Under the pieces are notes generated by a model. The model searched no databases. It was not told where the DNA came from and worked only from the letters and a program-made list of their open reading frames with translations. A stretch of DNA of 34,508 nt from Oscillibacter sp. ER4 (GTDB taxonomy: Bacteria > Bacillota > Clostridia > Oscillospirales > Oscillospiraceae): assembly GCF_000765235.1 (NCBI RefSeq), contig NZ_JPJG01000062.1, positions 1 to 34,508 of the forward strand, given 5' to 3'. Of the stretch, positions 18,875 to 28,402 are shown in pieces (within the stretch, counting starts at the first letter, position 1; each line of letters begins with the position of its first letter). A program made the position numbers and the translations under genes.

Positions 18875-20386
18875 TCAGTTGCCGGATTCCATAATCTTGT
18901 TGATGCCGTTGACGTAGGCGCGGATCGACGATTCGATGATATCGGTCGAGAGGCCCGAGCCGGTGTACGAGCGCCCGTCGGGGCCGGAGACCTTGACCAC
19001 GGCCTCGCCGATGGCGTCCTCGCCGTCCGTGACGGCGTTCAGGCTGAAGCTCTCGAGCTTCACGTCCATTTGGAGCATGCGGTTGATGGCCTTGAACGAG
19101 GCGTCCAGCGGGCCTGTGCCGATGGCGACATCTTCGACCTGCTCGTCGCCGCGCTGGAGCTTGATGCACGAGATGTTCGGCACGCCGTGGCCCGTGTTGA
19201 CCACATGACTCACGAGCTGGCAGCTGCCCTGCACCGCGGCCTGGCGGTGGAGCACGAGCGCCTCAATGTCGCTGCTCGTGATGTTCTTTTTCTTGTCGGC
19301 GAGATCCTTGAAGCGGGTGAACACACTTTCAAGCTCCTCGTCGCTCAATTCGTAGCCCATGGATTCGAGCTTTTCACGCAGCGCGTGCTTGCCGGAGTGC
19401 TTGCCGAGCACCATCGTGTTCTGCGGGATGCCGACGTCGGTGGAGTTCATGATCTCGTATGTTCTTGCATTGGCAATGACGCCGTGCTGATGGATGCCCG
19501 ACTCGTGCGCGAAGGCGTTCGCGCCGACGATGGCCTTGCTCGGCGGGATGGGCACGCCCGTGATGTTGCTCAGCAGCTTGCTCGAGCGGTAGATCTGCTT
19601 GGTGTTCACGCCGGTCTCGGCGTCGTAGAAGTCCTTTCTCGTGCGCAGCGCCATGACGATCTCTTCAAGGCTCGCGTTGCCCGCGCGCTCGCCGATGCCG
19701 TTGACCGTGCATTCGACCTGCGTCGCGCCCGCGCGGACGCATTCGAGCGAATTCGCCACCGCCATGCCGAGGTCGTTGTGGCAGTGGACGGAGATGTCGA
19801 CGTGCTCGACGCCCTCGATGTTTTCACGCAGGTAGGTGATGAGGTTATACATCTCCTGCGGCGTGGAGTAGCCGACGGTGTCGGGCACATTCAGTGTCGT
19901 CGCGCCCGCGGCGACGGCAGTGGAGTAGCAATGGGCCAGAAATGCCCAGTCGGAGCGGGAGGCGTCCTCGGCGGAAAACTCGATGTCATCGCAATAGCTC
20001 TTGGCGTAGGCGACCATCTCGCGGATGCGGTCGATGACCTGCTCGCGCGTCATCTTGAGCTTGTACTCCATGTGGATGTCGCTCGTCGCAAGGAAGACAT
20101 GGATGCGGGGGTGGTTGGCCTCCTTCACGGCGTCCCACGCCGCGTCGATATCGCCCTTGGCGCAGCGCGCGAGCGAGGCGAGCGTGCAGTTCGTCACCGC
20201 GGCGGCGATGGCCTGCACGCTCTTGTGGTCCATGGGAGACGCGATGGCGAAGCCCGCCTCGATCACGTCGACGCCCAGCTTTTCAAGCTGGCGGGCCATT
20301 TCGATTTTTTCCGTCAGATTCATGCTGCAGCCGGGGGACTGCTCGCCGTCTCTCAGGGTCGTGTCAAAAATTTTAATGCGTTTCAT
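18875..20386 (-). CDS. leuA: 2-isopropylmalate synthase
   Basis: A 503-residue enzyme that condenses acetyl-CoA with 2-oxoisovalerate, the committed step to leucine. The catalytic barrel has [12 protein letters not shown] (residues 8-19) and the metal-binding HCHNDLGMA (His201, His203), followed by NGIGERAGN. Residues from about 365 form the LeuA allosteric domain with [20 protein letters not shown] near the end, so feedback inhibition by leucine is expected. The start at 20386 follows AGGAGG; an in-frame ATG at 20419 would add 11 charged residues and lies against the T-box terminator. It leads the leuACDB operon and is controlled by a T-box. Confidence 0.97.
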   Translation of the reverse strand: MKRIKIFDTTLRDGEQSPGCSMNLTEKIEMARQLEKLGVDVIEAGFAIASPMDHKSVQAIAAAVTNCTLASLARCAKGDIDAAWDAVKEANHPRIHVFLATSDIHMEYKLKMTREQVIDRIREMVAYAKSYCDDIEFSAEDASRSDWAFLAHCYSTAVAAGATTLNVPDTVGYSTPQEMYNLITYLRENIEGVEHVDISVHCHNDLGMAVANSLECVRAGATQVECTVNGIGERAGNASLEEIVMALRTRKDFYDAETGVNTKQIYRSSKLLSNITGVPIPPSKAIVGANAFAHESGIHQHGVIANARTYEIMNSTDVGIPQNTMVLGKHSGKHALREKLESMGYELSDEELESVFTRFKDLADKKKNITSSDIEALVLHRQAAVQGSCQLVSHVVNTGHGVPNISCIKLQRGDEQVEDVAIGTGPLDASFKAINRMLQMDVKLESFSLNAVTDGEDAIGEAVVKVSGPDGRSYTGSGLSTDIIESSIRAYVNGINKIMESGN

Positions 20387-20423
20387 GGGGTGTTCCTCCT
20401 GCTCTTTTTTCTCTCGCATAGCA

Positions 20424-20722
20424 ACAAAAAAAGCCTCCGTCTCTTCCCTTGAAGAGACGAAAGCTCAAAACTTCCGCGGTACCACTCTTGTTGGCATAAA
20501 ATATGCCCGCTTTCTGCATCGGCTTAAAATCAAGCGAATGCGCCTCGTTGGTAACGGTGAGGAGATCCGGCTGCGCCTAAACGAAAATCGTCTCAGCGGA
20601 GCTACTCAGGGGCCAGTGACATCATCCCGCTCTGCATTGCCTCGCAGCGACCGGCAACTCTCTGAAGCGTCTGTAGGACGAATTTTTCCCCGTCACGGTA
20701 TTTGTGAACTATGAGATTTAAT
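20424..20722 (-). promoter_or_regulatory. T-box riboswitch, leucine type, of the leu operon
   Basis: A tRNA-sensing leader of about 300 nt. The conserved T-box core reads GAGTGGTACCGCGGAAG on the minus strand (20487-20471). The AG-bulge and distal loop features appear as AGAGAG, GGTCGCTGCGAGG (about 20664-20635). A GGGG (20691-20688) pairs with CCCC at the foot of stem I and leaves CUG (20616-20614) as the probable specifier, a leucine codon followed by a purine. UGGU in the antiterminator matches a tRNA ending ACCA, as leucine tRNAs do. A terminator follows at 20432-20465. Uncharged tRNA-Leu would allow leuACDB transcription. Confidence 0.92.
20426..20465 (-). terminator. T-box-controlled terminator
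   Basis: Fifteen-bp stem (20465-20451 with 20446-20432, including G-U pairs), 4-nt loop, then seven T on the minus strand. Its 5' side competes with the antiterminator. Confidence 0.9.
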
Positions 20723-20728
20723 GATGCC

Positions 20729-20757
20729 ACTATAATCGCCCGCCCCCGCTTTGTCAA
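20729..20757 (-). promoter_or_regulatory. Promoter of the leu operon
   Basis: Minus strand: perfect TTGACA (20757-20752), 17-bp spacer, TATAGT (20734-20729). The start near 20722 gives a leader of about 335 nt before leuA. Confidence 0.85.
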
Positions 20758-20850
20758 GCAGGGAAAAAGAAATTTGCACTTTTGACAAAAAACCGCGCGG
20801 CGGAAAAACATATTTTGCGCACGTTGAACGGAGAAAAAGGCGGGAGAGCA

Positions 20851-20882
20851 AAAGAAAAGGGAACGCGCAAGCGTTCCCTTTT
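20851..20882 (-). terminator. Terminator of the symporter gene
   Basis: Perfect 12-bp arms (20855-20866 and 20871-20882) around a 4-nt loop, TTTTCTTTT following on the minus strand. Confidence 0.9.
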
Positions 20883-20895
20883 TTGCCAAAATTTC

Positions 20896-22302
20896 TTACC
20901 TGCCGCCGAAGATCAGGCTGCCGAGCCCCGTGGAGGTCAAAAACAGAATGAGCATGACAACGGGCACGACATACTTCATCATCACGCTGTAGAGCTTGGC
21001 GCGGCCGAAGTGTTCGCCGTTTTTCTCGACCTCGGCAATAATCCATTTCGGACCCACGACCCAGCCGACCAAAATGCTCGTGAGCAGGCTGATAAACGGC
21101 ATCAGGAAGCTGTTGCTGATGTAGTCCATCACGTCGAGCAGCTGCGCGGCCGAGCCGTTGGGCAGCGGAAGCTCGAAGTAGAGCGCGTTGTAGCCAAGGC
21201 AGATGAGCACGGCGGTGACGAGCGAGTAGACGCCCACGGCGGCGCACATCTCCCTGCGCGACTTGTGGAAAATCTCCATGCAGTTGGCGACGAGCGTCTC
21301 CATGACGGACACGCAGCTCGTCAGCGCGGCGAAGCCGAGCGCGAGGAAGAACACCGCGCCGATGACGCGGCCCACGCCGCCCATCGCGGCGAAGACCTTC
21401 GGCAGGCTGATGAACGTCAGGCTCGGGCCGCTGGCCATGCCGTCGGTGCCGAGAAAGACATAGACGGCGGGGATGATCATGAGGCCCGCGAGGAACGCGA
21501 CGCCCGTGTCGAAAATTTCGATCTGGTTGTTGGCCTTGTTGAGGTCGACGTCGTCCTTGACGTAGCTGCCGTAGGTGATCATGATGCCCATGCTGACACT
21601 GAGCGAGAAGAAGAGCTGACTCATCGCGTCGAGCGCGATGTTCAAAAAGCGCTGGACGGTCAGGCACGTGAAGTCGGGCTTAATGTAGACGAGCAATCCT
21701 TCAATACCCGTGCGCGTCATGCCGCTCTCGTCGGTGTAAGAGAGCGTGAGCGAGAAGATGGCGATGCCGATGATGAGAAGGAGCAGACCCGGCATGATGT
21801 AGCGGGAGTATTTTTCAATGCCCTTTTCAACGCCGCAGTACACGACCCACGCCGTCAGCACCAAAAAGATCAGCATGAAGACGATGGGCGAGACGGGGGA
21901 GGTGATGAACGAGGTGAAGAACCCGTCCTGCGCGGCGGCATCGCCGCTTGAGACGAGGTAGAGGGTAAAATACTTCGTGATCCAGCCGCCGATGACGGAG
22001 TAATACGTCATGATGAGCGTGGGGACGAGGAAGGTGAGGTAACCCAAAAACTTCCACTTCTTGTTGAGTGTTGCAAAGGCATTGAGGGCGTTCTGCTTCG
22101 TGCGGCGGCCAATGGCTACGTCAGTCGTCAGCAGGGTGAAGCCGAATGTCAGCACCAGTACCAGATAGACGAGCAGGAACAGTCCGCCGCCGTCCTTGGC
22201 ACAGAGATAGGGGAAGCGCCAGATATTGCCGACGCCCACCGCGCTGCCCGCCGCAGCCAGCACAAAGCCGAGCGAACCGCTGAAACTACTGCTTTTTTTC
22301 AT
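20896..22302 (-). CDS. Sodium:neurotransmitter symporter (NSS) family transporter
   Basis: A 468-residue integral membrane protein of the LeuT/MhsT family, which couples sodium entry to uptake of amino acids. The first helix carries the hallmark LAAAGSAVGVGNIWRFPYL, which forms the sodium and substrate sites, followed by the family's GGGLFLLVYLVLV helix. About eleven to twelve hydrophobic segments follow, consistent with the bacterial short forms. The substrate is not predictable; tryptophan, tyrosine and branched-chain amino acids are known in the family. The start at 22302 is preferred because GAGAG lies 8 bp upstream, whereas an ATG at 22326 has no ribosome site. It is monocistronic, next to but not part of the leu operon. 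Confidence 0.93.
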   Translation of the reverse strand: MKKSSSFSGSLGFVLAAAGSAVGVGNIWRFPYLCAKDGGGLFLLVYLVLVLTFGFTLLTTDVAIGRRTKQNALNAFATLNKKWKFLGYLTFLVPTLIMTYYSVIGGWITKYFTLYLVSSGDAAAQDGFFTSFITSPVSPIVFMLIFLVLTAWVVYCGVEKGIEKYSRYIMPGLLLLIIGIAIFSLTLSYTDESGMTRTGIEGLLVYIKPDFTCLTVQRFLNIALDAMSQLFFSLSVSMGIMITYGSYVKDDVDLNKANNQIEIFDTGVAFLAGLMIIPAVYVFLGTDGMASGPSLTFISLPKVFAAMGGVGRVIGAVFFLALGFAALTSCVSVMETLVANCMEIFHKSRREMCAAVGVYSLVTAVLICLGYNALYFELPLPNGSAAQLLDVMDYISNSFLMPFISLLTSILVGWVVGPKWIIAEVEKNGEHFGRAKLYSVMMKYVVPVVMLILFLTSTGLGSLIFGGR

Positions 22303-22349
22303 GTTCGATTCTCTCTTTTCTTTCATGTAAATGGAATGATTAATGCCCC

Positions 22350-22377
22350 ATTATAGCAGAAGAAACCGAATTGGCAA
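22350..22377 (-). promoter_or_regulatory. Promoter of the symporter gene
   Basis: Minus strand: TTGCCA (22377-22372), 16-bp spacer, perfect TATAAT (22355-22350). Confidence 0.75.
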
Positions 22378-22420
22378 GAGGAAAAGCACTGAAAATGCAG
22401 GAATTCTTGCGAAAATGTGA

Positions 22421-22458
22421 AAAAATATCTCACCAGCGGCTTGCTGATGAGATATTTT
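22421..22458 (-). terminator. Terminator of ftsH
   Basis: Sixteen-bp arms (22422-22437 and 22443-22458) with one mismatch, followed by a T run on the minus strand. Confidence 0.85.
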
Positions 22459-22471
22459 ATTCATGGCAGGA

Positions 22472-24325
22472 TTAGATTTTGTCATGGCCGGCGGCTTCGT
22501 CGGTGAAGACGGCCTCGAATTCCTCAGCGCTCATCGTCTCGTGCGCAAGCAGGAATTCCGCCACGGCGATGAGGTGCTTCTGATCGCGCGAGAGGATGTC
22601 CTCGCAGCGCTCGTAGGCAGCGTCGACGATGGACTTGACCTCCTCGTCGATCTGTGCGGCGACCTGCTCGGAATACGGCTTGGCCTGCGCCATCGAGCGG
22701 CCGATGAAAATTTCATCGTGGCCGGATTCAAACGAGATCGAGCCAAGCCTGTCGCTCATGCCGTACACCGAGACCATCTTGCGCGCGATCTGCGAGGCGC
22801 GCTGGATGTCGTTCGACGCGCCGGTCGAAATGTCGCCGAGCATCAGCTTCTCCGCCACGCGTCCGCCGAGCAGCGAGACGATCTGCTCTTCCATATAGCG
22901 CTTGGACTGGTACGAGCGGTCCTCCGTGGGCAGCGAGATCGTCATGCCGCCCGCGCCGCCGCGCGGAACGATCGTGATCTGGTGCACAGGGTCGTGCGTC
23001 GGCAGCGCGTGCATCACGATGGCGTGACCGGCCTCGTGATAGGCGGTCAGCTTGCGCTCGTGCTCGCTGACGACGCGGCTCTTCTTCTCGGGACCTGCGA
23101 TGACCTTGATCTCCGCCTCGGAGAAGTCGGACATCGTGATGAGCTTGCTGCCGCGGCGCGCGGCGAGCAGCGCCGCCTCGTTCGAGAGGTTCTCGAGGTC
23201 CGCGCCCGTGAAGCCGGGCGTTCCCTTGGCGACGGTGGAGAGGTCCACATCCTCGGCAAGGGGCTTATTCTTGACGTGGATCTTTAAAATTTCCTCGCGG
23301 CCGCGGATGTCGGGAAGCCCCACGTAGACCTGACGGTCGAAGCGGCCCGGGCGCAGCAGCGCGGGGTCGAGGATGTCGGCGCGGTTCGTCGCCGCCATGA
23401 CGACGACGCCCTGATTCGTACCGAAGCCGTCCATTTCAACGAGCAGCTGGTTGAGCGTCTGCTCGCGCTCGTCGTGGCCGCCGCCGAGGCCCGTGCCGCG
23501 CTGACGGCCCACGGCGTCGATCTCGTCGATGAAGATGATCGCGGGGGCGACCTTTTTCGCCTGTTCGAAGAGGTCGCGCACGCGGCTCGCGCCGACGCCG
23601 ACATACATTTCGACAAAATCAGAGCCGGAGATCGACAAAAACTGCACGCCCGCCTCGCCCGCGACCGCGCGGGCTAGCAGCGTCTTGCCCGTGCCCGGAG
23701 GGCCGACAAGCAGCACACCCTTGGGGATGCGCGCGCCGAGGTCGATGAACTTGCCCGGCGCTTTCAAAAAGTCGACGATCTCCTGCAATTCCTCTTTTTC
23801 CTCATCCGCACCGGCGACGTCAGAGAACGTCGTGGGGCGCTTGTTGTCTCCGCCGGTCTTGAACGACGCCGTGCCGAACTTCGCCATGCGGTCGCCGCCG
23901 CCTCCGCCCGCGGAGCGGACGGAGAGGAAGTACCAGATGGCGAAAATGCCGAGCACCGCTAAAATATAAGGCGCGAACATCGCGACATAGTTGATCGAGT
24001 GGTCGGCGGTGAAGTCGTAGTCCTCGATGATGCCGTCGGCCTTCTGCTGCTCGATGAGCTCGCCTAAGTCGTCATAGAAGAGCGTCACGCTGAAAAGGTC
24101 CTTTTTGAGCTCCGTTTTGCCGTCGATGGGCTCGCGCAGCTTCATGCGCAGCGTGGTGTCCGTCACCGTGAAGGCCGAGACCTGCTCGGATTCGAACAGC
24201 TCGCGTACCTCGGCATACGACGGTTCGGCCTCCACCGGCTTGTTCATAAAGCCGTAGACGCCGACAAGCACCAGCAGCACCAGCAGATACGGCAAAAGAT
24301 TGGGACGCTTGGTCTGTTGAGTCAA
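22472..24325 (-). CDS. ftsH: ATP-dependent zinc metalloprotease FtsH
   Basis: A 617-residue membrane-anchored AAA+ protease that extracts and degrades misfolded membrane and regulatory proteins. Two membrane helices (about residues 10-28 and 114-135) flank an extracytoplasmic domain. The AAA domain has Walker A GPPGTGKT (208-215), Walker B IIFIDEID (263-270) and the second region of homology [19 protein letters not shown]. The protease motif HEAGH is at 430-434. I start it at TTG (24325-24323) because AGGAGG is 8 bp upstream and the protein then begins as expected; the only upstream ATG (24388) is in repeat B. hpt precedes it by 256 bp, occupied by repeat B. Confidence 0.95.
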   Translation of the reverse strand: MTQQTKRPNLLPYLLVLLVLVGVYGFMNKPVEAEPSYAEVRELFESEQVSAFTVTDTTLRMKLREPIDGKTELKKDLFSVTLFYDDLGELIEQQKADGIIEDYDFTADHSINYVAMFAPYILAVLGIFAIWYFLSVRSAGGGGGDRMAKFGTASFKTGGDNKRPTTFSDVAGADEEKEELQEIVDFLKAPGKFIDLGARIPKGVLLVGPPGTGKTLLARAVAGEAGVQFLSISGSDFVEMYVGVGASRVRDLFEQAKKVAPAIIFIDEIDAVGRQRGTGLGGGHDEREQTLNQLLVEMDGFGTNQGVVVMAATNRADILDPALLRPGRFDRQVYVGLPDIRGREEILKIHVKNKPLAEDVDLSTVAKGTPGFTGADLENLSNEAALLAARRGSKLITMSDFSEAEIKVIAGPEKKSRVVSEHERKLTAYHEAGHAIVMHALPTHDPVHQITIVPRGGAGGMTISLPTEDRSYQSKRYMEEQIVSLLGGRVAEKLMLGDISTGASNDIQRASQIARKMVSVYGMSDRLGSISFESGHDEIFIGRSMAQAKPYSEQVAAQIDEEVKSIVDAAYERCEDILSRDQKHLIAVAEFLLAHETMSAEEFEAVFTDEAAGHDKI

Positions 24326-24350
24326 TGGGATATCCTCCTTGCACTGCAAA

Positions 24351-24580
24351 GATAAAAGCCTCGCAGAGTTTCTGCCCGCAAGGGGCACGCGACATCCGTA
24401 GAGCAGCAGAGCTGCTAACGGCTGTCCAGACGCCCGCAGGCGTGAAAAAATGTGAGATCGTTATTTCCGACGACAAGTGCGTCGGAAATAACACCGCTCG
24501 CTCCGCAAACGTGCGAGCGATAGCGAGTGCGCTGCAGCGGAGTGCAGCCTTCTCAAAAAACAGCGTTTGCTGTTTTTTGA
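24351..24580 (-). repeat. Structured dispersed element, copy B (central module missing)
   Basis: Lies between hpt and ftsH, read on the minus strand. It has the terminator hairpin, a stem CTCCGC/GCGGAG (24501-24506 with 24537-24542) at the same place as stem GCCCGC/GCGGGC in copy A and GGCCGC/GCGGCC in copy C, a perfect 13-bp hairpin (24460-24472 with 24480-24492) at the point where A and C carry their central module, a hairpin ACGCC/GGCGT (24430-24434 with 24439-24443), and the distal module shared with A. Confidence 0.85.
24554..24579 (-). terminator. Terminator of hpt, start of element B
   Basis: Eleven-bp arms (24554-24564 and 24569-24579) around a 4-nt loop, ending in TTTTTT on the minus strand, just after the hpt stop codon. 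It should reduce readthrough into ftsH. Confidence 0.8.
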
Positions 24581-24581
24581 A

Positions 24582-25136
24582 TCAGTTGGCGTAAACCTCG
24601 GGCTTGAGCACGCCGATGTACGGCATATTGCGGTACTTCTGGGCGTAGTCGAGGCCGTAGCCGACGACGAATTCGTCGGGCACTTCGAAGCCTGCGAGGT
24701 CGGCGGCGATGGGCTTGGTGCGGCGGGCGGGCTTGTCGAGCAGCGTCACGACGGTCACGCTGGAAGCGCCCTTGGTCATAAAGTAATTCTTGAGGAAGTA
24801 GAGCGTGTTGCCGGAGTCGAGAATGTCCTCGATGACGACGATATCGCGGCCCGTGATGTCCTGCTGGAGATCGCGCGTGATCTGCACGACGCCGGACGAG
24901 GTCGTCGCGTTCTGATAGGACGAGACGGCGATGAATTCAATGTCGCTCTTGAGCTGGCAGGCGCGCACGATGTCGGCCATGAAGATAAAAGAACCCTTCA
25001 GCACGCCGAGAAACAGGGGATTTTTGCCCTTGAGGCGCTCGTAGAGCTCGTCGCCCATCTCCTGCACGCGCGTTTTGAGCTGCTCTTCGGAATACAGTAC
25101 CTTCAGGATGTCCTGATCCATATTGCTCTTAGCCAT
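24582..25136 (-). CDS. hpt: Hypoxanthine phosphoribosyltransferase
   Basis: A 184-residue purine salvage enzyme that joins hypoxanthine or guanine to PRPP to give IMP or GMP. The PRPP loop is VVIEDILDSGNTL, the PPi loop is LKGSFIF and the C-terminal Y-V-V-G-Y-G-L-D-Y-like segment (FVVGYGLDYAQKYRNMPYIG) is diagnostic. GGAG lies 9 bp upstream of the ATG at 25136; the open frame extends to 25319 but that part is inside tilS in another frame. It follows tilS by 79 bp in the conserved tilS-hpt-ftsH order. Confidence 0.96.
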   Translation of the reverse strand: MAKSNMDQDILKVLYSEEQLKTRVQEMGDELYERLKGKNPLFLGVLKGSFIFMADIVRACQLKSDIEFIAVSSYQNATTSSGVVQITRDLQQDITGRDIVVIEDILDSGNTLYFLKNYFMTKGASSVTVVTLLDKPARRTKPIAADLAGFEVPDEFVVGYGLDYAQKYRNMPYIGVLKPEVYAN

Positions 25137-25215
25137 AGCTTTTTTCTCCACTTTCTTTTTATTCGTATTTGTTGTATCTGATGCGGCATTCCGCCGCAGG
25201 TCGCACAAATTGGCG

Positions 25216-26544
25216 TTATCGGGGGACGACGCGCACGAAGCACGCCATGTTCCCGCCTTTCGGCAGGAAAGTGACGTCCGTCCCCAGCCGCCACACGGCG
25301 GCAAGCCGGCCGCCCACATAAAGGGCGGGGAGCGCGTCGCGCTCGGTGAGGGAGAGCTTTCGGTCGACGCACAGCCGCTTGACGCTGCGCGCGCCGTTCG
25401 CGCCTTGTAGCATTAAGCGCGCGTTCAGGTCGCACGGGGCGACGGTGATGATCTCACCGTCTTCCGGCACGCGGAGCGAAATGCCCTCGCCGTCGGGCTT
25501 ATGCAGCAGCGTCAGCTCGAAATTGCCCCATGGGAGGGGAACGTTTTCCACAAGCGCCGCCTTTGGCAGCGCGGCGGGGGAGAACGCCATCGTCAGCGCG
25601 CCGTCCGCGATGCGGACAAGCGCGCCCTGCGGCAGCGTATAGCGCCGCTCGGCGCTGCCGCCTCTCTGCGCAAGGGCGCAGATCGCGTCGAGCTGCTTGC
25701 GCCCGATGTCCTTGCGCCCGAGGCCGAGCGCGTCGGCCAAGTGCAGCAGGATACGTGGCTGCACGACTTCATCGGCGGCAAGAAAGCAGTCCAGCGACAG
25801 CGAAATACCACCGTCCTGCGCTTTTGCATGGGAAAGTGCGGCTTCCGCCGCCTGCTCAAGCGCATCGTCGAGCGCAGTCAATGAACGCGCCGTTGTGGCG
25901 ATATGCTGAGGCGCGCGGGGATTGAGCTCCCTGAGCCGCGGCAGAATTTCAAGCCGCAGGTAGTTCCGTGCGGCGGCGTGCGGGTCCGCGTTCGTGTGAT
26001 CCTCGACATGCGGGATGTTGTGAGCGCGCGCATAGGTGACGAGCTCTTCTCGCGTCTGCTCCAAAAACGGGCGGACAATGTCGCCCTGCTTGGGCCGCAT
26101 ACCACACAGGCCGCGCAGATCCGCCCCGCGGACGAAGTTTAAGAGCACCGTTTCCGCGTTGTCGTCCGCATGGTGTGCCAGCGCGATCTGGGCGCCGAGC
26201 ATTTGCGCTGTTTCACGGAGAAAGGCGTAGCGCAGGTCGCGCGCCGCTTCTTCTTCCGATTTGCCGGTTGCGCGCGCGTAGGCGCGCACGTCACCGGTGC
26301 CCAGATAGAATGGAATGTCCTCTTTTTCGCACCACGCGCGGACGAAGTCTTCGTCACGCGCAGCCTCTTCGCCACGAAGCTGGTGGTTGAAGTGCGCACA
26401 GGAGACGTCATACCCCTCCCCGCGCAGAAAATGCAGTAAACACATCGAGTCCAAACCACCGGACACGGCGGCGAGCACGGGCCGGTTCTTGTCGAGATAG
26501 CGCGCGCAGAGTGCTTCCGCGCGCGGCAGCTCAGTCCTCTTCAT
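25216..26544 (-). CDS. tilS: tRNA(Ile)-lysidine synthase
   Basis: A 442-residue enzyme that attaches lysine to C34 of the AUA-reading isoleucine tRNA, using ATP. The PP-loop SGGLDSMCLLH is at residues 28-38, followed by CAHFNHQLRG and the catalytic-domain string IALAHHADDNAETVLLNFVRGADLRGL, with the insertion and C-terminal TilS domains after residue 220. The ATG overlaps the end of dnaB by 14 bp and no strong ribosome site is seen, so translation is probably coupled to dnaB. It is essential in most bacteria. Confidence 0.95.
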   Translation of the reverse strand: MKRTELPRAEALCARYLDKNRPVLAAVSGGLDSMCLLHFLRGEGYDVSCAHFNHQLRGEEAARDEDFVRAWCEKEDIPFYLGTGDVRAYARATGKSEEEAARDLRYAFLRETAQMLGAQIALAHHADDNAETVLLNFVRGADLRGLCGMRPKQGDIVRPFLEQTREELVTYARAHNIPHVEDHTNADPHAAARNYLRLEILPRLRELNPRAPQHIATTARSLTALDDALEQAAEAALSHAKAQDGGISLSLDCFLAADEVVQPRILLHLADALGLGRKDIGRKQLDAICALAQRGGSAERRYTLPQGALVRIADGALTMAFSPAALPKAALVENVPLPWGNFELTLLHKPDGEGISLRVPEDGEIITVAPCDLNARLMLQGANGARSVKRLCVDRKLSLTERDALPALYVGGRLAAVWRLGTDVTFLPKGGNMACFVRVVPR

Positions 26545-27877
26545 GCCGGTAGTCGAGCGACGAGAACGTCGTATACTGCGGCGACCAGGCGAGCTCGACC
26601 TTGCCGGTTTCGCCGTGGCGGTTCTTGGCGATGATGCACTCGGCGATGTTGCGCTTTTCCGAGTCCTCGTTGTAATAATCGTCGCGGTACAGGAACATGA
26701 CGATATCCGCGTCCTGCTCGATGGCACCCGATTCACGAAGGTCGGAGAGCATGGGGCGCTTATCCTCGCGCTTTTCGTTCGCACGCGAGAGCTGGGAGAG
26801 GCACAGCACGGGGACTTGCAGCTCCTTTGCCATGATCTTGAGCATACGGGAAATATCGCTGACCACCTGCTGGCGGCTCTCGCCGCTGTAGCCCTTCGTG
26901 CCGGAGGACGCCATCAGCTGCAAGTAGTCGATGACGACGAGCCCTAAATTGTCGATGCGGCGGCACTTGGCGTTCATGTCCGCAACGGTGAGCAGCGGAT
27001 TGTCGTCAATGAGAATGTCAAGCCCCGAGAGGACAGATGCGGCGTTTGCGATGTTGACCCAGTCCTGCTCACGCAGGTTGCCCGTCACGAGACGCTGGTT
27101 CTCGACCGTCGCCTGATTCGATAAGATACGCGTCACGAGCTGCTCGCGCGACATTTCGAGCGAGAACACGGCCACTGCCTGCCCGCTTGAGCGCGCGACG
27201 TTCAGCGCAAGGTTCAGCGCCATACTCGTTTTACCCATACCGGGACGCGCGGCCAGCAGCACAAGGTCCGATTTGTTGAGGCCATTCATTTTGTCGTCCA
27301 GTACGCCAAAGCCCGTGGGAAGGCCGGGCAGCGTTTTGCCGCCGTTAGCGCTCAGCTCGCTCAAATGGTCGAGAACGCCCTGCAAAACAACCCCGATGCT
27401 CGCCATGCTCTGCGCGCTGCGCCCGCGGCGCACGGCGTAAATTTTCTGCTCCGCCGCGTCGAGCACGCTGGCAGCGCCGCCTGTGCCGTCCTGCACCATG
27501 GTGGAAATTTCCCCCGCCACGGTATAGAGCGCGCGCAGCAGCGCCTTGTCGCGTACGATGCCGACGTATTCCATCACGTTTGCGCTCGTGGGCGTCACGT
27601 CCATCAGTTGGGCGAGGTACGGGCGCGTCGTGCTTTCCTCATAGGTGCCGTTTTTCTCCATCTCGCCCGCGACGGTCACGCCGTCGATGGGCTTGGAGTA
27701 GACGAACATGGAGTAGATCGTCTCGAAGATCTCGCGGTTCTGCTTTAAGTAAAAATCATCGGGACGGAGCTGCTCCATCACGTCCTTGACGCAGTTTGCG
27801 TCGATGAGCATCGAGCCGAGCACGGACTGCTCGGCCTCGAGCGAATGAGGCATCTGCCGGTAGAAGATATCTTCCAC
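26531..27877 (-). CDS. dnaB: Replicative DNA helicase DnaB
   Basis: A 448-residue hexameric helicase that unwinds DNA at the replication fork. The N-terminal primase-interaction domain (MPHSLEAEQSVLGSML) is followed by a linker and the RecA-like domain with Walker A AARPGMGKTSMA (residues 209-220), Walker B-type VVIDYLQLM and the R-E-S-G-A-I-E-Q-D-A-D motif near the end. The start is GTG (27877-27875) with AAGGAGG 7 bp upstream. rplI lies 33 bp upstream in the classic gdpP-rplI-dnaB order, and tilS begins inside its last codons. Confidence 0.97.
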   Translation of the reverse strand: MEDIFYRQMPHSLEAEQSVLGSMLIDANCVKDVMEQLRPDDFYLKQNREIFETIYSMFVYSKPIDGVTVAGEMEKNGTYEESTTRPYLAQLMDVTPTSANVMEYVGIVRDKALLRALYTVAGEISTMVQDGTGGAASVLDAAEQKIYAVRRGRSAQSMASIGVVLQGVLDHLSELSANGGKTLPGLPTGFGVLDDKMNGLNKSDLVLLAARPGMGKTSMALNLALNVARSSGQAVAVFSLEMSREQLVTRILSNQATVENQRLVTGNLREQDWVNIANAASVLSGLDILIDDNPLLTVADMNAKCRRIDNLGLVVIDYLQLMASSGTKGYSGESRQQVVSDISRMLKIMAKELQVPVLCLSQLSRANEKREDKRPMLSDLRESGAIEQDADIVMFLYRDDYYNEDSEKRNIAECIIAKNRHGETGKVELAWSPQYTTFSSLDYRHEED

Positions 27878-27910
27878 GAGAAGACCTCCTTAATTACGTA
27901 ATCTTGCGCC

Positions 27911-28357
27911 TTACTCCTCGCTCACGCTGACTGAGAACCTGGCGCTCACTTCGTAGCCGAGCTTGGCCTTGACCTCGTAGGTGCCGAAGGCCTTGATGGG
28001 CTCGTCGAGCACGATCTTCTGCTTGGGCACGTCGAGCTGGAACTGGCTCGCAAGGCCTTCGGAAATTTCCTTGCTCGTGATAGCACCGAAGAGCTTGCCC
28101 TCCTTGCCGCCCTTGGCCGTGAGCTTGACGGTCACGTTCTTGAGCTTGCCGCCCATTTCGACGGCGGCCTGACGGTTCGCGGCCTCCTCGGCGCGGCGGG
28201 CCTTTTCCTTCAGGTTCATGGTGTTGATGGCGTCAGCCGTGGCGAGCACGGCGAGCTTGCGGGGCAGCAGGAAGTTTCTTGCATAGCCCTCGGCTGCGTC
28301 GATGAGCTGGCCCTTTTTGCCCTGACCTCTCACATCCTGCGTTAAAATGACTTTCAT
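27911..28357 (-). CDS. rplI: 50S ribosomal protein L9
   Basis: A 148-residue ribosomal protein that binds 23S rRNA near the L1 stalk and helps restrain frameshifting. The N-terminal rRNA-binding domain reads MKVILTQDVRGQGKKGQLID and GYARNFLLPRKLA; a charged helix (KARRAEEAANRQAAVEM) joins it to the C-terminal domain, as in the family. AAGGAGG precedes the ATG. It is 45 bp after gdpP and 33 bp before dnaB. Confidence 0.97.
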   Translation of the reverse strand: MKVILTQDVRGQGKKGQLIDAAEGYARNFLLPRKLAVLATADAINTMNLKEKARRAEEAANRQAAVEMGGKLKNVTVKLTAKGGKEGKLFGAITSKEISEGLASQFQLDVPKQKIVLDEPIKAFGTYEVKAKLGYEVSARFSVSVSEE

Positions 28358-28402
28358 ATCTGTTTCCTCCTTGTGGGGTGATTTACGTTGTGGGGAAGAG
28401 CG

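Noticed and set aside
17585-20452. 955-codon open frame on the plus strand opposite leuC and leuA
   Set aside because: Same GC-bias artefact; it runs through leuD/leuC/leuA and the T-box terminator and has no recognisable domain.
25190-25215. Terminator between tilS and hpt
   Set aside because: A 6-bp stem (TGCGGC/GCCGCA) is present but there is no T run, and the gene order suggests cotranscription.
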